NCBI GenBank assembly: GCA_028713155.1
Contig: JAQTPA010000014.1
Location: forward strand, 1 to 34,996
Length of the DNA: 34,996 bases
DNA from: Candidatus Omnitrophota bacterium
GTDB lineage: Bacteria > Omnitrophota > Gorgyraeia > Gygaellales > Profunditerraquicolaceae
Reading direction: 5' to 3'
Shown: positions 25,964 to 32,764 of the stretch, in pieces
Position numbering within the stretch: the stretch's first letter is position 1
Layout: every line of letters begins with the position of its first letter
Notes under the pieces: generated by a model
Told to the model about the DNA's origin: nothing
Database searches by the model: none
What the model saw: the letters and a program-made list of their open reading frames with translations, nothing else
Translations under genes and position numbers: made by a program

Positions 25964-26701
25964 TTAATGATGTACCGCCGCCGCGAAATACATAAACGCT
26001 ACGCCCAGGATAAAAATTGCCATTGAAAGAGTCGCCTTCTTAATATCCTCTTGTTTATGGAGCTCCGGTATAAGGTCGCAACTTGCAATATAAATGAAGC
26101 CCCCTGCCGCTACCGGCATAAGCAGCTTTAAAAAACCACCTGACATATTCGCAAGAGCAAAACCAATAACCGTCCCCAAAATGGCTGTTATAGCTGACAG
26201 GAAGTTATAAAATAAGGCTTTACTTTTACTAAATCCTCCATAGACCAATACGCCGAAATCGCCTATTTCTTGAGGAATTTCATGCATAATAATCGCAAAA
26301 GAAGTAGCAACGCCAAAATTAATATTCACCACAAAAGAAGAACCGATAATAAGGCCGTCAATAAAATTATGCACGCCATCGCCAACAAGATTAAGATACG
26401 TAAAAGTATGGACCTCGCATTTCCCTTCATGACAATGCCGCCAATGTAAATACCTCTCTAATATAAAAAATAAAATAAACCCCGCGATGACAAACAAGTA
26501 TACTTCGCCATGAGCGCTTTTTTCTACTGCCTCTGGTATGAGGTGTAAAAACGCCCCGCCGATCAACGCTCCGGCAGAAAAACTAATTAACAAAAAAAGG
26601 ACCTCGTTGAGCAAATCTTCCTTCAAAAGCAGGCTGACGATCCCAACGAAAGAAATTAAACTCACAACAATACTCGCTCCTAAAGCCCAAATAAAACCCA
26701 T
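25964..26701 (-). CDS. ZIP-family divalent metal transporter
   Basis: This 245-residue protein has about eight hydrophobic segments. The fourth holds the metal-site signature GDGVHNFIDGL (His111, Asn112, Asp115). The fifth holds MHEIPQEIGDFG (His140, Glu141, Glu145). A His/Cys-rich loop WRHCHEGKCEVH (residues about 87-98) lies before the fourth span, a usual place for metal sensing or delivery in ZIP proteins. It probably brings zinc, iron or manganese into the cytoplasm. AAGGAG with short spacing precedes the ATG. Its place in a Fur-headed operon with a NifU-like scaffold favours iron, but the metal cannot be fixed from sequence. Confidence 0.9.
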   Translation of the reverse strand: MGFIWALGASIVVSLISFVGIVSLLLKEDLLNEVLFLLISFSAGALIGGAFLHLIPEAVEKSAHGEVYLFVIAGFILFFILERYLHWRHCHEGKCEVHTFTYLNLVGDGVHNFIDGLIIGSSFVVNINFGVATSFAIIMHEIPQEIGDFGVLVYGGFSKSKALFYNFLSAITAILGTVIGFALANMSGGFLKLLMPVAAGGFIYIASCDLIPELHKQEDIKKATLSMAIFILGVAFMYFAAAVHH

Positions 26702-26709
26702 TTATCTCC

Positions 26710-27102
26710 TTATCTTTTAAGTAAATAATCCGCTATTGCCCGATAAAGCGTACTTACTGAAAGTATCGAACAATGTAGATGGTCTGCTGGCAAGCCCTTT
26801 AACTGCGCGATTACTTCTCCCGCGGAAATCAAAAGTGCCTCTTTTATGGTTTTTGCCTCTGCCAACTTTGCCACCATAGCCGCGCAGGCCCGAGTGGCAT
26901 GACAACCCTCGGTATAATATTTAATTTCGGTAATCTTACCTCTGTCAATCACCAGATAAAACTCCATTGCATCCCCGCAGGGCCCCTTCAGATAAGCAGC
27001 GCTCACAGGGTCATGCATCCTGCCAAAATATCTCTGGTTATTTATTAGCTCAACTACCTCGTTTGGATACTCTGTAAGGCTGTCCCCGTTAGCATGCCCC
27101 AT
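26710..27102 (-). CDS. NifU/IscU-like iron-sulfur scaffold
   Basis: This 130-residue protein holds the three conserved scaffold cysteines: GPCGDAMEFYL (Cys42, with the assisting Asp44), EGCHATRACAAM (Cys67) and LPADHLHCS (Cys111). It matches the N-terminal NifU domain in length and has no further domain. It would assemble [2Fe-2S] or [4Fe-4S] clusters for transfer to apoproteins, perhaps to the two Mrp-type ATPases encoded just upstream. No cysteine desulfurase gene lies in the window. A strong GGAGG precedes the ATG (27102) with six bases of spacing. Confidence 0.9.
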   Translation of the reverse strand: MGHANGDSLTEYPNEVVELINNQRYFGRMHDPVSAAYLKGPCGDAMEFYLVIDRGKITEIKYYTEGCHATRACAAMVAKLAEAKTIKEALLISAGEVIAQLKGLPADHLHCSILSVSTLYRAIADYLLKR

Positions 27103-27120
27103 CCTTAGCCTCCTATGGCT

Positions 27121-28101
27121 TTAAGAACCTACCCTAGTGAAACTTTTCCTGGATAAGGCTGGCAATTTTTCTTCACGTAAGAAGCTACCGAAATTACCAA
27201 GCCTTACCTTTTCGCCTGCCGGCTCATTAGAAATCAAATATTGTTTATACCTATCTAAACCACACAAAATATCGCGATCATCAGCGTAGGCCGCAAGAAA
27301 ATCAATGCCTTTTTGTGTCAACACAAATACCGGAATCTGCTTGGAAATCTGCAGTAAAGCAATTTTTCCAATCTTCTGCCGGATATCCCAAGACGCACAG
27401 CTCCAAACAATATCCGCATAACTGCGGATTTGCTCAATCTTTGATTCGGCTATACCTGTAGTACAAACAACAAGAACCGTAAGCGATACGCCGTAAGAAG
27501 ACTCCAATCCCCGTATCTCCTTTAACTTTTCAGAATCATGCCCACTGACAGTAACTGCGATTTTCATATACCCGGCCTTGATTGCTTTTTCAACACCCTT
27601 AACTTGATCGATTAAAGCATGATCAAAAACTACCCCACAACCCAATCCTTTGAGGCACGCTATGATTTTTTTAATCGGAGAAGTAAGCAAGAGGCTATTC
27701 ATCCTCGCCCCTATCCCCTGCACAACCTCTCCGTTATCTGTTATAACCGTTCCTGCACCATCACAGACAACAACTGCAGCATCTATAGCTTTTTTCTTTA
27801 AAGCGAACATAAGCATTTCCGAAGCGCCGTAGGGAATAGCGGTATCGCTACACGATAAATTCCTTTTAGGAGTAAAAAACCCGTAATCTCTGATCTTAGA
27901 CTCTATCGCTTTCTTGATTTCACGCTTAACTGCCTCTTTATCAGCACCATCTATATTCTTAAAGCCTTTATAGAAATGGCTGGCCAGAGGACAAAACGTA
28001 AGCGCCGGATCAGTCACATTTATTACTTTACCTTCTGAAACGCTGATAACCGAAGAAAAATAACGCAAAACATGCATATCTCGTTCAATAGTATCCGCCA
28101 T
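27121..28101 (-). CDS. DUF2099 (methanogenesis marker 8-like) protein
   Basis: This 326-residue protein matches, by my memory of the family, the DUF2099/methanogenesis marker 8 pattern. CPLASHFYKG is followed by an IRDYGFFTP block, then IDAAVVVCDGAGTVITDNGEVVQGIGARM, with TSPIKKIIACLKGLG after it. A C-terminal extension of about 40 residues ends the protein. Its biochemical role is unknown. In this operon it lies between the tandem Mrp ATPases (three bases upstream) and the NifU-like scaffold. That suggests work on iron-sulfur or metal cofactors rather than methanogenesis itself, for which nothing else is present here. Confidence 0.75.
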   Translation of the reverse strand: MADTIERDMHVLRYFSSVISVSEGKVINVTDPALTFCPLASHFYKGFKNIDGADKEAVKREIKKAIESKIRDYGFFTPKRNLSCSDTAIPYGASEMLMFALKKKAIDAAVVVCDGAGTVITDNGEVVQGIGARMNSLLLTSPIKKIIACLKGLGCGVVFDHALIDQVKGVEKAIKAGYMKIAVTVSGHDSEKLKEIRGLESSYGVSLTVLVVCTTGIAESKIEQIRSYADIVWSCASWDIRQKIGKIALLQISKQIPVFVLTQKGIDFLAAYADDRDILCGLDRYKQYLISNEPAGEKVRLGNFGSFLREEKLPALSRKSFTRVGS

Positions 28102-28104
28102 AAA

Positions 28105-28956
28105 TTAACTCTTTAAGATCTCCCAAATCTTTCTGAGCTCATCTCCGGCCGCACACTGAGCGTATTCAATAATAGTTTTCCCTTCAACCAGGGCTTTAAC
28201 TACTGTTTTATCAAAAACTATTTTACCGCTAACCGGGACACCGGCGCTGAGGCAAAATTCTTCTACCCTTTCGGTCATAGACGGATTCAAGTCATATTTA
28301 TTCACAACAAGTTTGGCCGGAATATTAAAATGCTTGGCCAGCTCCATAACACGCTTAGCATCATGTAAACCCGAGAGTGTCGGTTCAGTCACAATCAAAA
28401 CACAATCAACCCCTGACAACGAAGCAATAACCGGGCATCCTATACCCGGAGGACCGTCAATAATCATATAATCAAGTGCTTGTTTTTCCGCTAATTCTTT
28501 GGCAACCTGCTTTATTTTTACCACCAGCTTGCCAGAATTTTCTTCGGCAATGCCAAGTTTGGCATGTACAAAAGGCCCATATCGAGTATCAGAAATAAAC
28601 CACTCGCCGGCTACATTCTCCTCCATGCGTATAGCTCCATGCGGGCATAGATAGCTGCAAAGAGCACATCCCTCACAAGAGAAACTCTCAATCCTATAGT
28701 CAGTCTTTATTGCTCCAAATCTGCATGCTGCTAGGCATTCCCCGCATCTGCTGCAGGATTTTTTATCAATAACTGCAGTTTGGCCGCTTCTAAAGTCATG
28801 ACGTTCTTTGACCAAAGGATGCAATAAAAGATGCAGGTCCGCCGCATCCACGTCGCAATCAACCATAATTTTACTTTTAGCCAAAGCAGCAAGGCCTCCC
28901 GTAACCACAGTCTTGCCTGTCCCGCCTTTGCCGCTAATGACGGCTATTTGCTTCAT
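28105..28956 (-). CDS. Mrp/MinD-type ATPase with ferredoxin insert, copy 2
   Basis: This 283-residue P-loop ATPase has the deviant Walker A SGKGGTGKTVV with both signature lysines. An inserted two-cluster ferredoxin domain (residues about 65-115) carries CSRCGECLAAC and CEGCALCSYLCP. The block IIDGPPGIGCPV is typical of Mrp/NBP35-like carriers, and VTEPTLSGLHDAKR follows. Such proteins are thought to carry or insert iron-sulfur clusters in anaerobes. The start overlaps the preceding paralogue by 23 bases, which is strong evidence of co-translation. It differs from its paralogue in the second half of the first cluster motif and in its C-terminal tail. Confidence 0.88.
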   Translation of the reverse strand: MKQIAVISGKGGTGKTVVTGGLAALAKSKIMVDCDVDAADLHLLLHPLVKERHDFRSGQTAVIDKKSCSRCGECLAACRFGAIKTDYRIESFSCEGCALCSYLCPHGAIRMEENVAGEWFISDTRYGPFVHAKLGIAEENSGKLVVKIKQVAKELAEKQALDYMIIDGPPGIGCPVIASLSGVDCVLIVTEPTLSGLHDAKRVMELAKHFNIPAKLVVNKYDLNPSMTERVEEFCLSAGVPVSGKIVFDKTVVKALVEGKTIIEYAQCAAGDELRKIWEILKS

Positions 28957-29803
28957 TCTTTGCCCCGCAAATACCTAGATATAGATTAATAAATTTATCC
29001 CGATAAGAAAGGTCCTTCTCCACGATAGGAGTGCCCCGGGAATAGCTAACTGCTATTTCTCTGCTAAAGGGGATTTTCATTAAAACAGGAATGTACCCTT
29101 GCCTGCAATAATCTTCTACTTTGCCATCTCCAATATCAGAACGGTTAATAACTACGCCAAATGGTATTTGTAATTTTCGTAATACCTCAACAGCTAAAAT
29201 CAAATCATTTAAACCGAAGGGCGTCGGCTCTGTTACTAATACGCAAAAGTTGCTCCCCTTAACTGCCGTGATCACCGGACACGATGTCCCGGGTGGAGCA
29301 TCAATAATTACCGTCTTTGTAGGATTGATATAATTCTTTACCTGCCGGATCAAAGGCGGAGACATTGTTTCCCCGATATTAAGACGGCCCTGGACAAACT
29401 GCATATTGTCCTTCTCGCCCAATTCTATTATTCCAATCTCTTTACTAACTTCCTTTATTGCCCCTCGAGGACAAAGTAAACTACACGCCCCGCATCCATG
29501 GCAAAGATGTTTAAAGATTAAAACACTCCCCTTGTTACCGCTATCTCCCGGCACCACTGCTATAGCATGATAGGCGCATACATCACGGCACTTTCCGCAA
29601 TACGTACATTTGGCTTCATCAACTTCCGGCACCGGGATAGACGCCCCCACCTTATCTTTTATGTGCGGCCCAATAAACAGGTGCGCATTCGGCTCTTCCA
29701 CGTCGCAATCCAGAAGCTGAATATTTTTTAGAGACAGGGCTAAATTAACTGCAACTGTAGTTTTTCCCGTCCCGCCTTTTCCACTTGCTACTGAAATAAT
29801 CAT
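28934..29803 (-). CDS. Mrp/MinD-type ATPase with ferredoxin insert, copy 1
   Basis: This 289-residue paralogue of the following gene has Walker A SGKGGTGKTTV, the inserted cluster motifs CTYCGKCRDVC and CHGCGACSLLCP, and IIDAPPGTSCPV plus VTEPTPFGLND. The two copies share architecture but only moderate identity, so the duplication is old. They may form a heterodimer, because the family acts as dimers with the deviant lysine reaching across the interface. It starts three bases after the methyltransferase stop. Tandem pairs of this kind are familiar from anaerobic bacteria and archaea, near NifX-like and DUF5320 genes. Confidence 0.88.
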   Translation of the reverse strand: MIISVASGKGGTGKTTVAVNLALSLKNIQLLDCDVEEPNAHLFIGPHIKDKVGASIPVPEVDEAKCTYCGKCRDVCAYHAIAVVPGDSGNKGSVLIFKHLCHGCGACSLLCPRGAIKEVSKEIGIIELGEKDNMQFVQGRLNIGETMSPPLIRQVKNYINPTKTVIIDAPPGTSCPVITAVKGSNFCVLVTEPTPFGLNDLILAVEVLRKLQIPFGVVINRSDIGDGKVEDYCRQGYIPVLMKIPFSREIAVSYSRGTPIVEKDLSYRDKFINLYLGICGAKNEANSRH

Positions 29804-29806
29804 TAC

Positions 29807-30418
29807 CTAAGCACTGCCTCTCTCAGCAATAAGGACGCATTGGTATATGCTTTTTGTTTGTTTGACCGAAAAATCCCTTTTTATCAAATATGCTTTAGCA
29901 TCCGGCAAACTTACTTGTCCAACCTCATGCTTATTGCCTTCAAGACCGTGGATTTTATCCATAATCTTAAAGCCTTCTTGCGTAAAATCAGCTAGTATCA
30001 GTTTGCCTTGATGGGGAATGATCCGGATTAACTCATCAATTACCTGATAGGGGTTGCGCAGATGATGCAGAACATTTACCGAAAAAACTGTATCAAAACT
30101 TGCCTCGGTAAAACTTGTATGCTCGCCATTTTCAATTCTGAAATCTATCTGTTTCTCAAAACCAAAATACGCGATATTTAACTTGGCGAAACGCTGTTCA
30201 TCCACCGATATGTCAAAAGTAACAAACGAATAGCCTGCCTTAGCCAAAGTGAGCGTAAAATGACCCTTTCCGGTTCCGGCTTCAAGGATTTTCCCATAAA
30301 GAGGCTTCGCCTGCTCAAGGATAAAATCTCTTTCCTTACCTACATCGTAACCGAAACTTTTATATAGTGCTTCTCGCTCTAAGTATTTTTTGTGATTCTC
30401 TATAACTTCTTTATCCAA
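29807..30418 (-). CDS. Class I SAM-dependent methyltransferase
   Basis: This 203-residue protein has the glycine-rich SAM-binding motif ILEAGTGKGHFTLTLA. An acidic strand end (FVTFDISVDEQ), ENGEHTSF and the post-motif VNVLHHLRNPYQVIDELIRI follow, in the order of Methyltransf_11/25 proteins. The substrate is unknown. The start is TTG (30418), eleven bases after the EncFtn gene stop, with TAGGA upstream. It sits between the ferritin-like gene and the Mrp pair in the metal operon, so its substrate may be a metal ligand, a cofactor or arsenic-type compound. None of these is shown by the sequence. Confidence 0.85.
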   Translation of the reverse strand: MDKEVIENHKKYLEREALYKSFGYDVGKERDFILEQAKPLYGKILEAGTGKGHFTLTLAKAGYSFVTFDISVDEQRFAKLNIAYFGFEKQIDFRIENGEHTSFTEASFDTVFSVNVLHHLRNPYQVIDELIRIIPHQGKLILADFTQEGFKIMDKIHGLEGNKHEVGQVSLPDAKAYLIKRDFSVKQTKSIYQCVLIAERGSA

Positions 30419-30429
30419 TTCTGTTATTC

Positions 30430-30681
30430 CTAATCGTGCTCTTTAAACATCTTGTCTTGCGTGGGATCATTTTTCTTGATCCACTCCATAAGCATTGCCG
30501 CATGTTCTTTCTCTTCATTCATATTATGCGCAAGGAGCTTCTTTAATGATTCATCGTCCGTAGCATCTATTCTTTCCTGATAAAAATCAATTGCTTCAAG
30601 TTCCTCGCGTAAGGATTTTCTCGCTCTCTCCAAATCAACATGTTTAGGATCCATTTTTTCCAGTGGCTCAAAGAATGGCAT
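30430..30681 (-). CDS. EncFtn-type (encapsulated ferritin-like) protein
   Basis: This 83-residue helical protein contains EELEAIDFYQERIDAT and LAHNMNEEKEHAAMLMEW. These line up closely with the two helices of the encapsulin-associated ferritin EncFtn, as I recall it from Rhodospirillum rubrum. The iron ligands correspond to Glu27, Glu57 and His60, with Glu26, Glu29 and Tyr34 beside them; the usual Trp is Phe33. EncFtn assembles into an open ring of dimers and oxidises iron for storage in an encapsulin shell. The protein ends DKMFKEHD, with no recognisable encapsulin-targeting tail, and no encapsulin gene is in the window. It may act alone or use a shell encoded elsewhere. GGAGAAG precedes the ATG. 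Confidence 0.82.
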   Translation of the reverse strand: MPFFEPLEKMDPKHVDLERARKSLREELEAIDFYQERIDATDDESLKKLLAHNMNEEKEHAAMLMEWIKKNDPTQDKMFKEHD

Positions 30682-30699
30682 TTCTTCTCCCTTCTTTTC

Positions 30700-31077
30700 T
30701 TAAATGCTTCTCCCCGGCATACCGAATTTTGAACCTACGTTCGGAGTATCTGCGGGTTTATACTTCCCGTTTTTGTAACCGTCTATTGCTTCTTTTACCG
30801 TCCCGGAAACTCCGGTAAATATGCTAATCCCTGCGGCTGCCAATACCTGATGCGCGTTGGGTCCAATGTTCCCGGTAAGGACTGCCTTAACTCCTTTGGA
30901 TGCCACAAGCTGGCCTGATTGAATACCTGCCCCCCCTTGAAACTGAAGATTAGCATTCTCCTGCGCCTCAAAATTACCGGTATCAGTATTAAAAAAAATG
31001 AAATTCTGGCACCGACCGAAGCGGGAATCAACCTTAGAATCCAAAGTTCTGCCTTCTGAAGTAATACAGATCTTCAT
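30700..31077 (-). CDS. NifX/NafY-like iron-molybdenum cofactor-binding-type protein, copy 2
   Basis: This 125-residue protein starts MKICITSEGRTLDSKVDSRF. The conserved RFGRCQNFIFFN and the later VLTGNIGPNAHQVLAAAGI place it in the NifX/NafY/NifB-C-terminal family that binds metal-sulfur cofactors. The frame is open 25 codons upstream, but that part overlaps the preceding gene; the ATG at 31077 with AAGGTG before it is the better start. It is the second of two paralogues in a row, with a 16-base gap. Outside nitrogen fixation such proteins are common in anaerobes with Mrp-type ATPases; no nitrogenase gene is present here. Confidence 0.87.
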   Translation of the reverse strand: MKICITSEGRTLDSKVDSRFGRCQNFIFFNTDTGNFEAQENANLQFQGGAGIQSGQLVASKGVKAVLTGNIGPNAHQVLAAAGISIFTGVSGTVKEAIDGYKNGKYKPADTPNVGSKFGMPGRSI

Positions 31078-31093
31078 ATTCACACCTTCTTTC

Positions 31094-31471
31094 TTAACGA
31101 CAACTGCTGCTCTCGCCATGTTCACGGCAAGCTTCCAGCCTACCCAAGGCATTATTCATAAAATCATCGAGTGCCTTTTGTACGTTACCGGAATAACCAA
31201 ACACCTGAACGCCTGCTTGGGCGAATTTGGCTTGTGCCCCCATTCCCATACCGCCAGCGATAACATGGGTTATCTTATACCTTAGGATCTCGTCAACCGC
31301 AATACACCCGCCTCCGCCATGTACAGCGGTATTCGGCACAATACGGGTACCTGTAATCTTCTTCTTGTCTTTATCAATATCCGCTAAGAAGAAAAATTTG
31401 CACTGGCCGAAATGAGTGCAGACATTACCATGCACGCCATTTTCATCTTCCAAAACGACTCCGACTCTCAT
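31094..31471 (-). CDS. NifX/NafY-like protein, copy 1
   Basis: This 125-residue paralogue of the next gene begins MRVGVVLEDENGVHGNV. CTHFGQCKFFFLAD and the glycine-rich VHGGGGCIAVDEILRY follow, then THVIAGGMGMGAQAKF. The C-terminus has an extra Cys-containing tail, CREHGESSSCR, which copy 2 lacks. The core matches the dinitrogenase cofactor biosynthesis (NifX/NafY) family. AAAGGAG lies upstream of the ATG (31471). Pairing of two diverged copies next to a DUF5320 gene is a repeated arrangement in anaerobes as I recall, although I cannot check its frequency. Confidence 0.87.
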   Translation of the reverse strand: MRVGVVLEDENGVHGNVCTHFGQCKFFFLADIDKDKKKITGTRIVPNTAVHGGGGCIAVDEILRYKITHVIAGGMGMGAQAKFAQAGVQVFGYSGNVQKALDDFMNNALGRLEACREHGESSSCR

Positions 31472-31509
31472 ATTTAATAGACTCCTTTCTTAACGAAGCT
31501 TTAATATAG

Positions 31510-31755
31510 CTACTTTTCCTCTGATATCTCGCGGCCAAAACAGCCAAATGCCTGCATACCTCTTTGCGCCCTCATCCAGCCGGGAAGCCCTGTAGCGTAA
31601 AAGCAATTACGCCGCCCCCTGCCTTTGCCTCTTGCGTAAAAAGAACCCTTCCCAGGCTGCTTTTCGGCCGCGCTTAAAGGTACAGCACAATAGCCTCTGC
31701 CTCCACCTGTCAGCGGACCTTGTCCTCTTGGTCCTGTTCCGTCAAAACCTGGCAT
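31510..31755 (-). CDS. DUF5320-type glycine-rich small protein
   Basis: This protein of about 81 residues begins MPGFDGTGPRGQGPLTGGGR, the conserved beginning of DUF5320 proteins. A low-complexity Gly/Arg-rich stretch with scattered cysteines follows (RGYC, RRNCFYATG, FGCFG). AAGGAGG lies eight bases before the ATG at 31755; a GTG three codons earlier is possible but gives poorer spacing. These proteins are commonly encoded with NifX-like and Mrp-type ATPases in anaerobes, but their function is unknown. Here it is the first gene after fur and has a palindromic operator immediately upstream. Confidence 0.78.
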   Translation of the reverse strand: MPGFDGTGPRGQGPLTGGGRGYCAVPLSAAEKQPGKGSFYARGKGRGRRNCFYATGLPGWMRAQRGMQAFGCFGREISEEK

Positions 31756-31763
31756 CACTACCA

Positions 31764-31808
31764 CCTCCTTTTATTGTTATTGAAAACCATTTCCATTAAT
31801 AAGTAAAA
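31764..31808 (-). promoter_or_regulatory. Possible promoter and Fur-type operator before DUF5320
   Basis: A 19-bp imperfect palindrome, attgaaaaccatttccatt on the plus strand (31779-31797), lies 24 bases before the DUF5320 start. It is nearly the same sequence as the one before fur. On the minus strand it falls between a TTTACT and a TTCAAT spaced by 17 bases, a weak -35/-10 pair. A repressor bound here would block that promoter. The promoter part is tentative; the resemblance of the two palindromes is directly visible. Confidence 0.55.
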
Positions 31809-31818
31809 AAATATAGGC

Positions 31819-32292
31819 TTACTTCTTGCCATTACATTTGTCACATAGGCCGTAAAATTGAATAACATGATTATTGATCCTAAAATTATACTTTTTCCCC
31901 AGGCCCTTTTCTGTCTGCTGTAAAAGCTCTATTTCTTCATCAATAAAGTCTGCATAATCAATCACCCTGTTACAACCGGTACAAACTAAATGATGGTGAT
32001 GATGCGCTCCCCTGGGCCCTTCGGCTAACTCGTAGCGCGCCCTCCCATCGCCAAAATCAAACTTATAAACCATACCAAGGTTAGACAAAACATCTAATGT
32101 CCTGTAAATCGTAGTCAACCCGACATTAGGATACCTAGGATGCACCTTAATGTAGATATCCTCGGCGCTTAAGTGGCCTTCTGACTTAGATAGGAGATCC
32201 AGGATAGCCTCCCTGCCGGTAGTAAGCCTGTATCCGCATCCTCTAAACTTTCCGTGCCACCAACCCTGTCCTTGACAATTACCTCTGGGCAT
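31819..32292 (-). CDS. fur: Fur-family metal-dependent regulator
   Basis: This 157-residue protein has a winged-helix DNA-binding half (YRLTTGREAILDLL, then YPNVGLTTIYRTLDVLSNLGMV). The C-terminal metal-binding half carries HHHHHLVCTGC and a final CDKC. The two CxxC pairs form the structural zinc site of the Fur/PerR/Zur superfamily, and the histidine run lies at the regulatory metal site. A Gly/Trp/Cys-containing N-terminal extension of about 20 residues (MPRGNCQGQGWWHG) is unusual. I cannot tell Fur from PerR or Zur. The gene has its own strong promoter with a palindrome over the transcription start and is followed by the metal operon, so it probably represses itself and the genes after it. 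Confidence 0.9.
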   Translation of the reverse strand: MPRGNCQGQGWWHGKFRGCGYRLTTGREAILDLLSKSEGHLSAEDIYIKVHPRYPNVGLTTIYRTLDVLSNLGMVYKFDFGDGRARYELAEGPRGAHHHHHLVCTGCNRVIDYADFIDEEIELLQQTEKGLGKKYNFRINNHVIQFYGLCDKCNGKK

Positions 32293-32309
32293 ATTTAACC
32301 TAACTCCTT

Positions 32310-32328
32310 AATGAAAATGGTTTCCATT
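32310..32328 (-). promoter_or_regulatory. Fur-type operator before fur
   Basis: The plus-strand sequence aatgaaaatggtttccatt is an imperfect 8-3-8 inverted repeat. On the minus strand it covers the expected transcription start of fur. A closely similar 19-mer lies before the next gene, DUF5320. The AT-rich palindrome fits operators of the Fur/PerR family in general, although the exact consensus for this organism is unknown. Confidence 0.6.
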
Positions 32329-32331
32329 ATT

Positions 32332-32360
32332 AATATACACTATACTAGCACTCTAGTCAA
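32332..32360 (-). promoter_or_regulatory. Promoter of the fur/metal operon
   Basis: On the minus strand TTGACT (32355-32360) and TATATT (32332-32337) are separated by exactly 17 bases, a near-consensus sigma-70 pair. The operator palindrome follows immediately, and AAGGAG with the fur ATG comes after that. Confidence 0.75.
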
Positions 32361-32538
32361 GTTTTATCTTGTTTTTTTTGAGTAGGGAAATTTAGAATCC
32401 CAGAAAGAATTTCTGGAAAAGATTGGTTCGAACTTTATCCTTCGCTACGCTCAGGACAAGTTTTTAAAAGAGCGCCGCCTCAATTTCTCGACGGAAGGCT
32501 CCTTCCGTCCCTTGTTTGAAGCAGCGCCCTATCCCTGT
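32361..32538. other. Non-coding gap with three small inverted repeats
   Basis: The gap between the fur promoter and the tRNA-Ser(GGA) holds no gene that I can support. It contains ccagaaa-gaa-tttctgg (32400-32416), an imperfect hairpin motif tccttcgctacgctcagga (32438-32456) that resembles the short palindromic repeats of many bacterial chromosomes, and a perfect nine-base hairpin gacggaagg-ct-ccttccgtc (32490-32509). None is followed by a clear T run, so a terminator role is possible but not shown. Confidence 0.5.
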
Positions 32539-32626
32539 TGGCGGAGAGGCAGGGATTCGAACCCTGGGAACCTTGCGGCTCACGTGTTCTCCAGACACGC
32601 CCGTTCGACCGCTCCGGCACCTCTCC
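32539..32626 (-). tRNA. tRNA-Ser (anticodon GGA)
   Basis: The minus strand folds as a class II tRNA. The acceptor GGAGAGG pairs with CCTCTCC, and the anticodon arm is CGTGT-CTGGAGA-ACACG with anticodon GGA, reading UCC. A long variable arm and a T arm with GGTTCGAATCC follow. CCA is encoded at the 3' end (32539-32541), unlike in the two other serine tRNAs of the window. Confidence 0.95.
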
Positions 32627-32672
32627 AAAATTTAAAACTATTATCAGCGTTTTTCTTGTCGTAAAATACTAA

Positions 32673-32759
32673 CGGAGAGTGGAGGATTTGAACCTCCGGT
32701 CGTCTTACGACGACAACGGTTTTCGAAACCGCCGCATTCAACCGCTCTGCCAACTCTCC
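32673..32759 (-). tRNA. tRNA-Ser (anticodon CGA)
   Basis: The acceptor GGAGAGT pairs with ACTCTCC. The anticodon loop TTCGAAA gives CGA, reading UCG. The long variable arm GTCGTCGTAAGACGAC and a T arm with GGTTCAAATCC confirm a serine class II tRNA. No CCA is encoded. It begins five bases after the glycogen phosphorylase stop codon, so it may be processed from that transcript. Confidence 0.95.
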
Positions 32760-32764
32760 AGTCT

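Noticed and set aside
31078-31152. Longer form of the second NifX-like protein
   Set aside because: The added 25 residues overlap the preceding gene and the internal ATG has a good ribosome binding site.
30700-31471. Nitrogen fixation genes, suggested by two NifX-like proteins and a NifU-like protein
   Set aside because: No nitrogenase structural gene, NifB radical SAM core or NifEN is present; these families occur widely in non-fixing anaerobes.
32425-32437. A ggttcgaac stretch suggesting another tRNA T arm
   Set aside because: No acceptor or anticodon stem can be folded around it on either strand.
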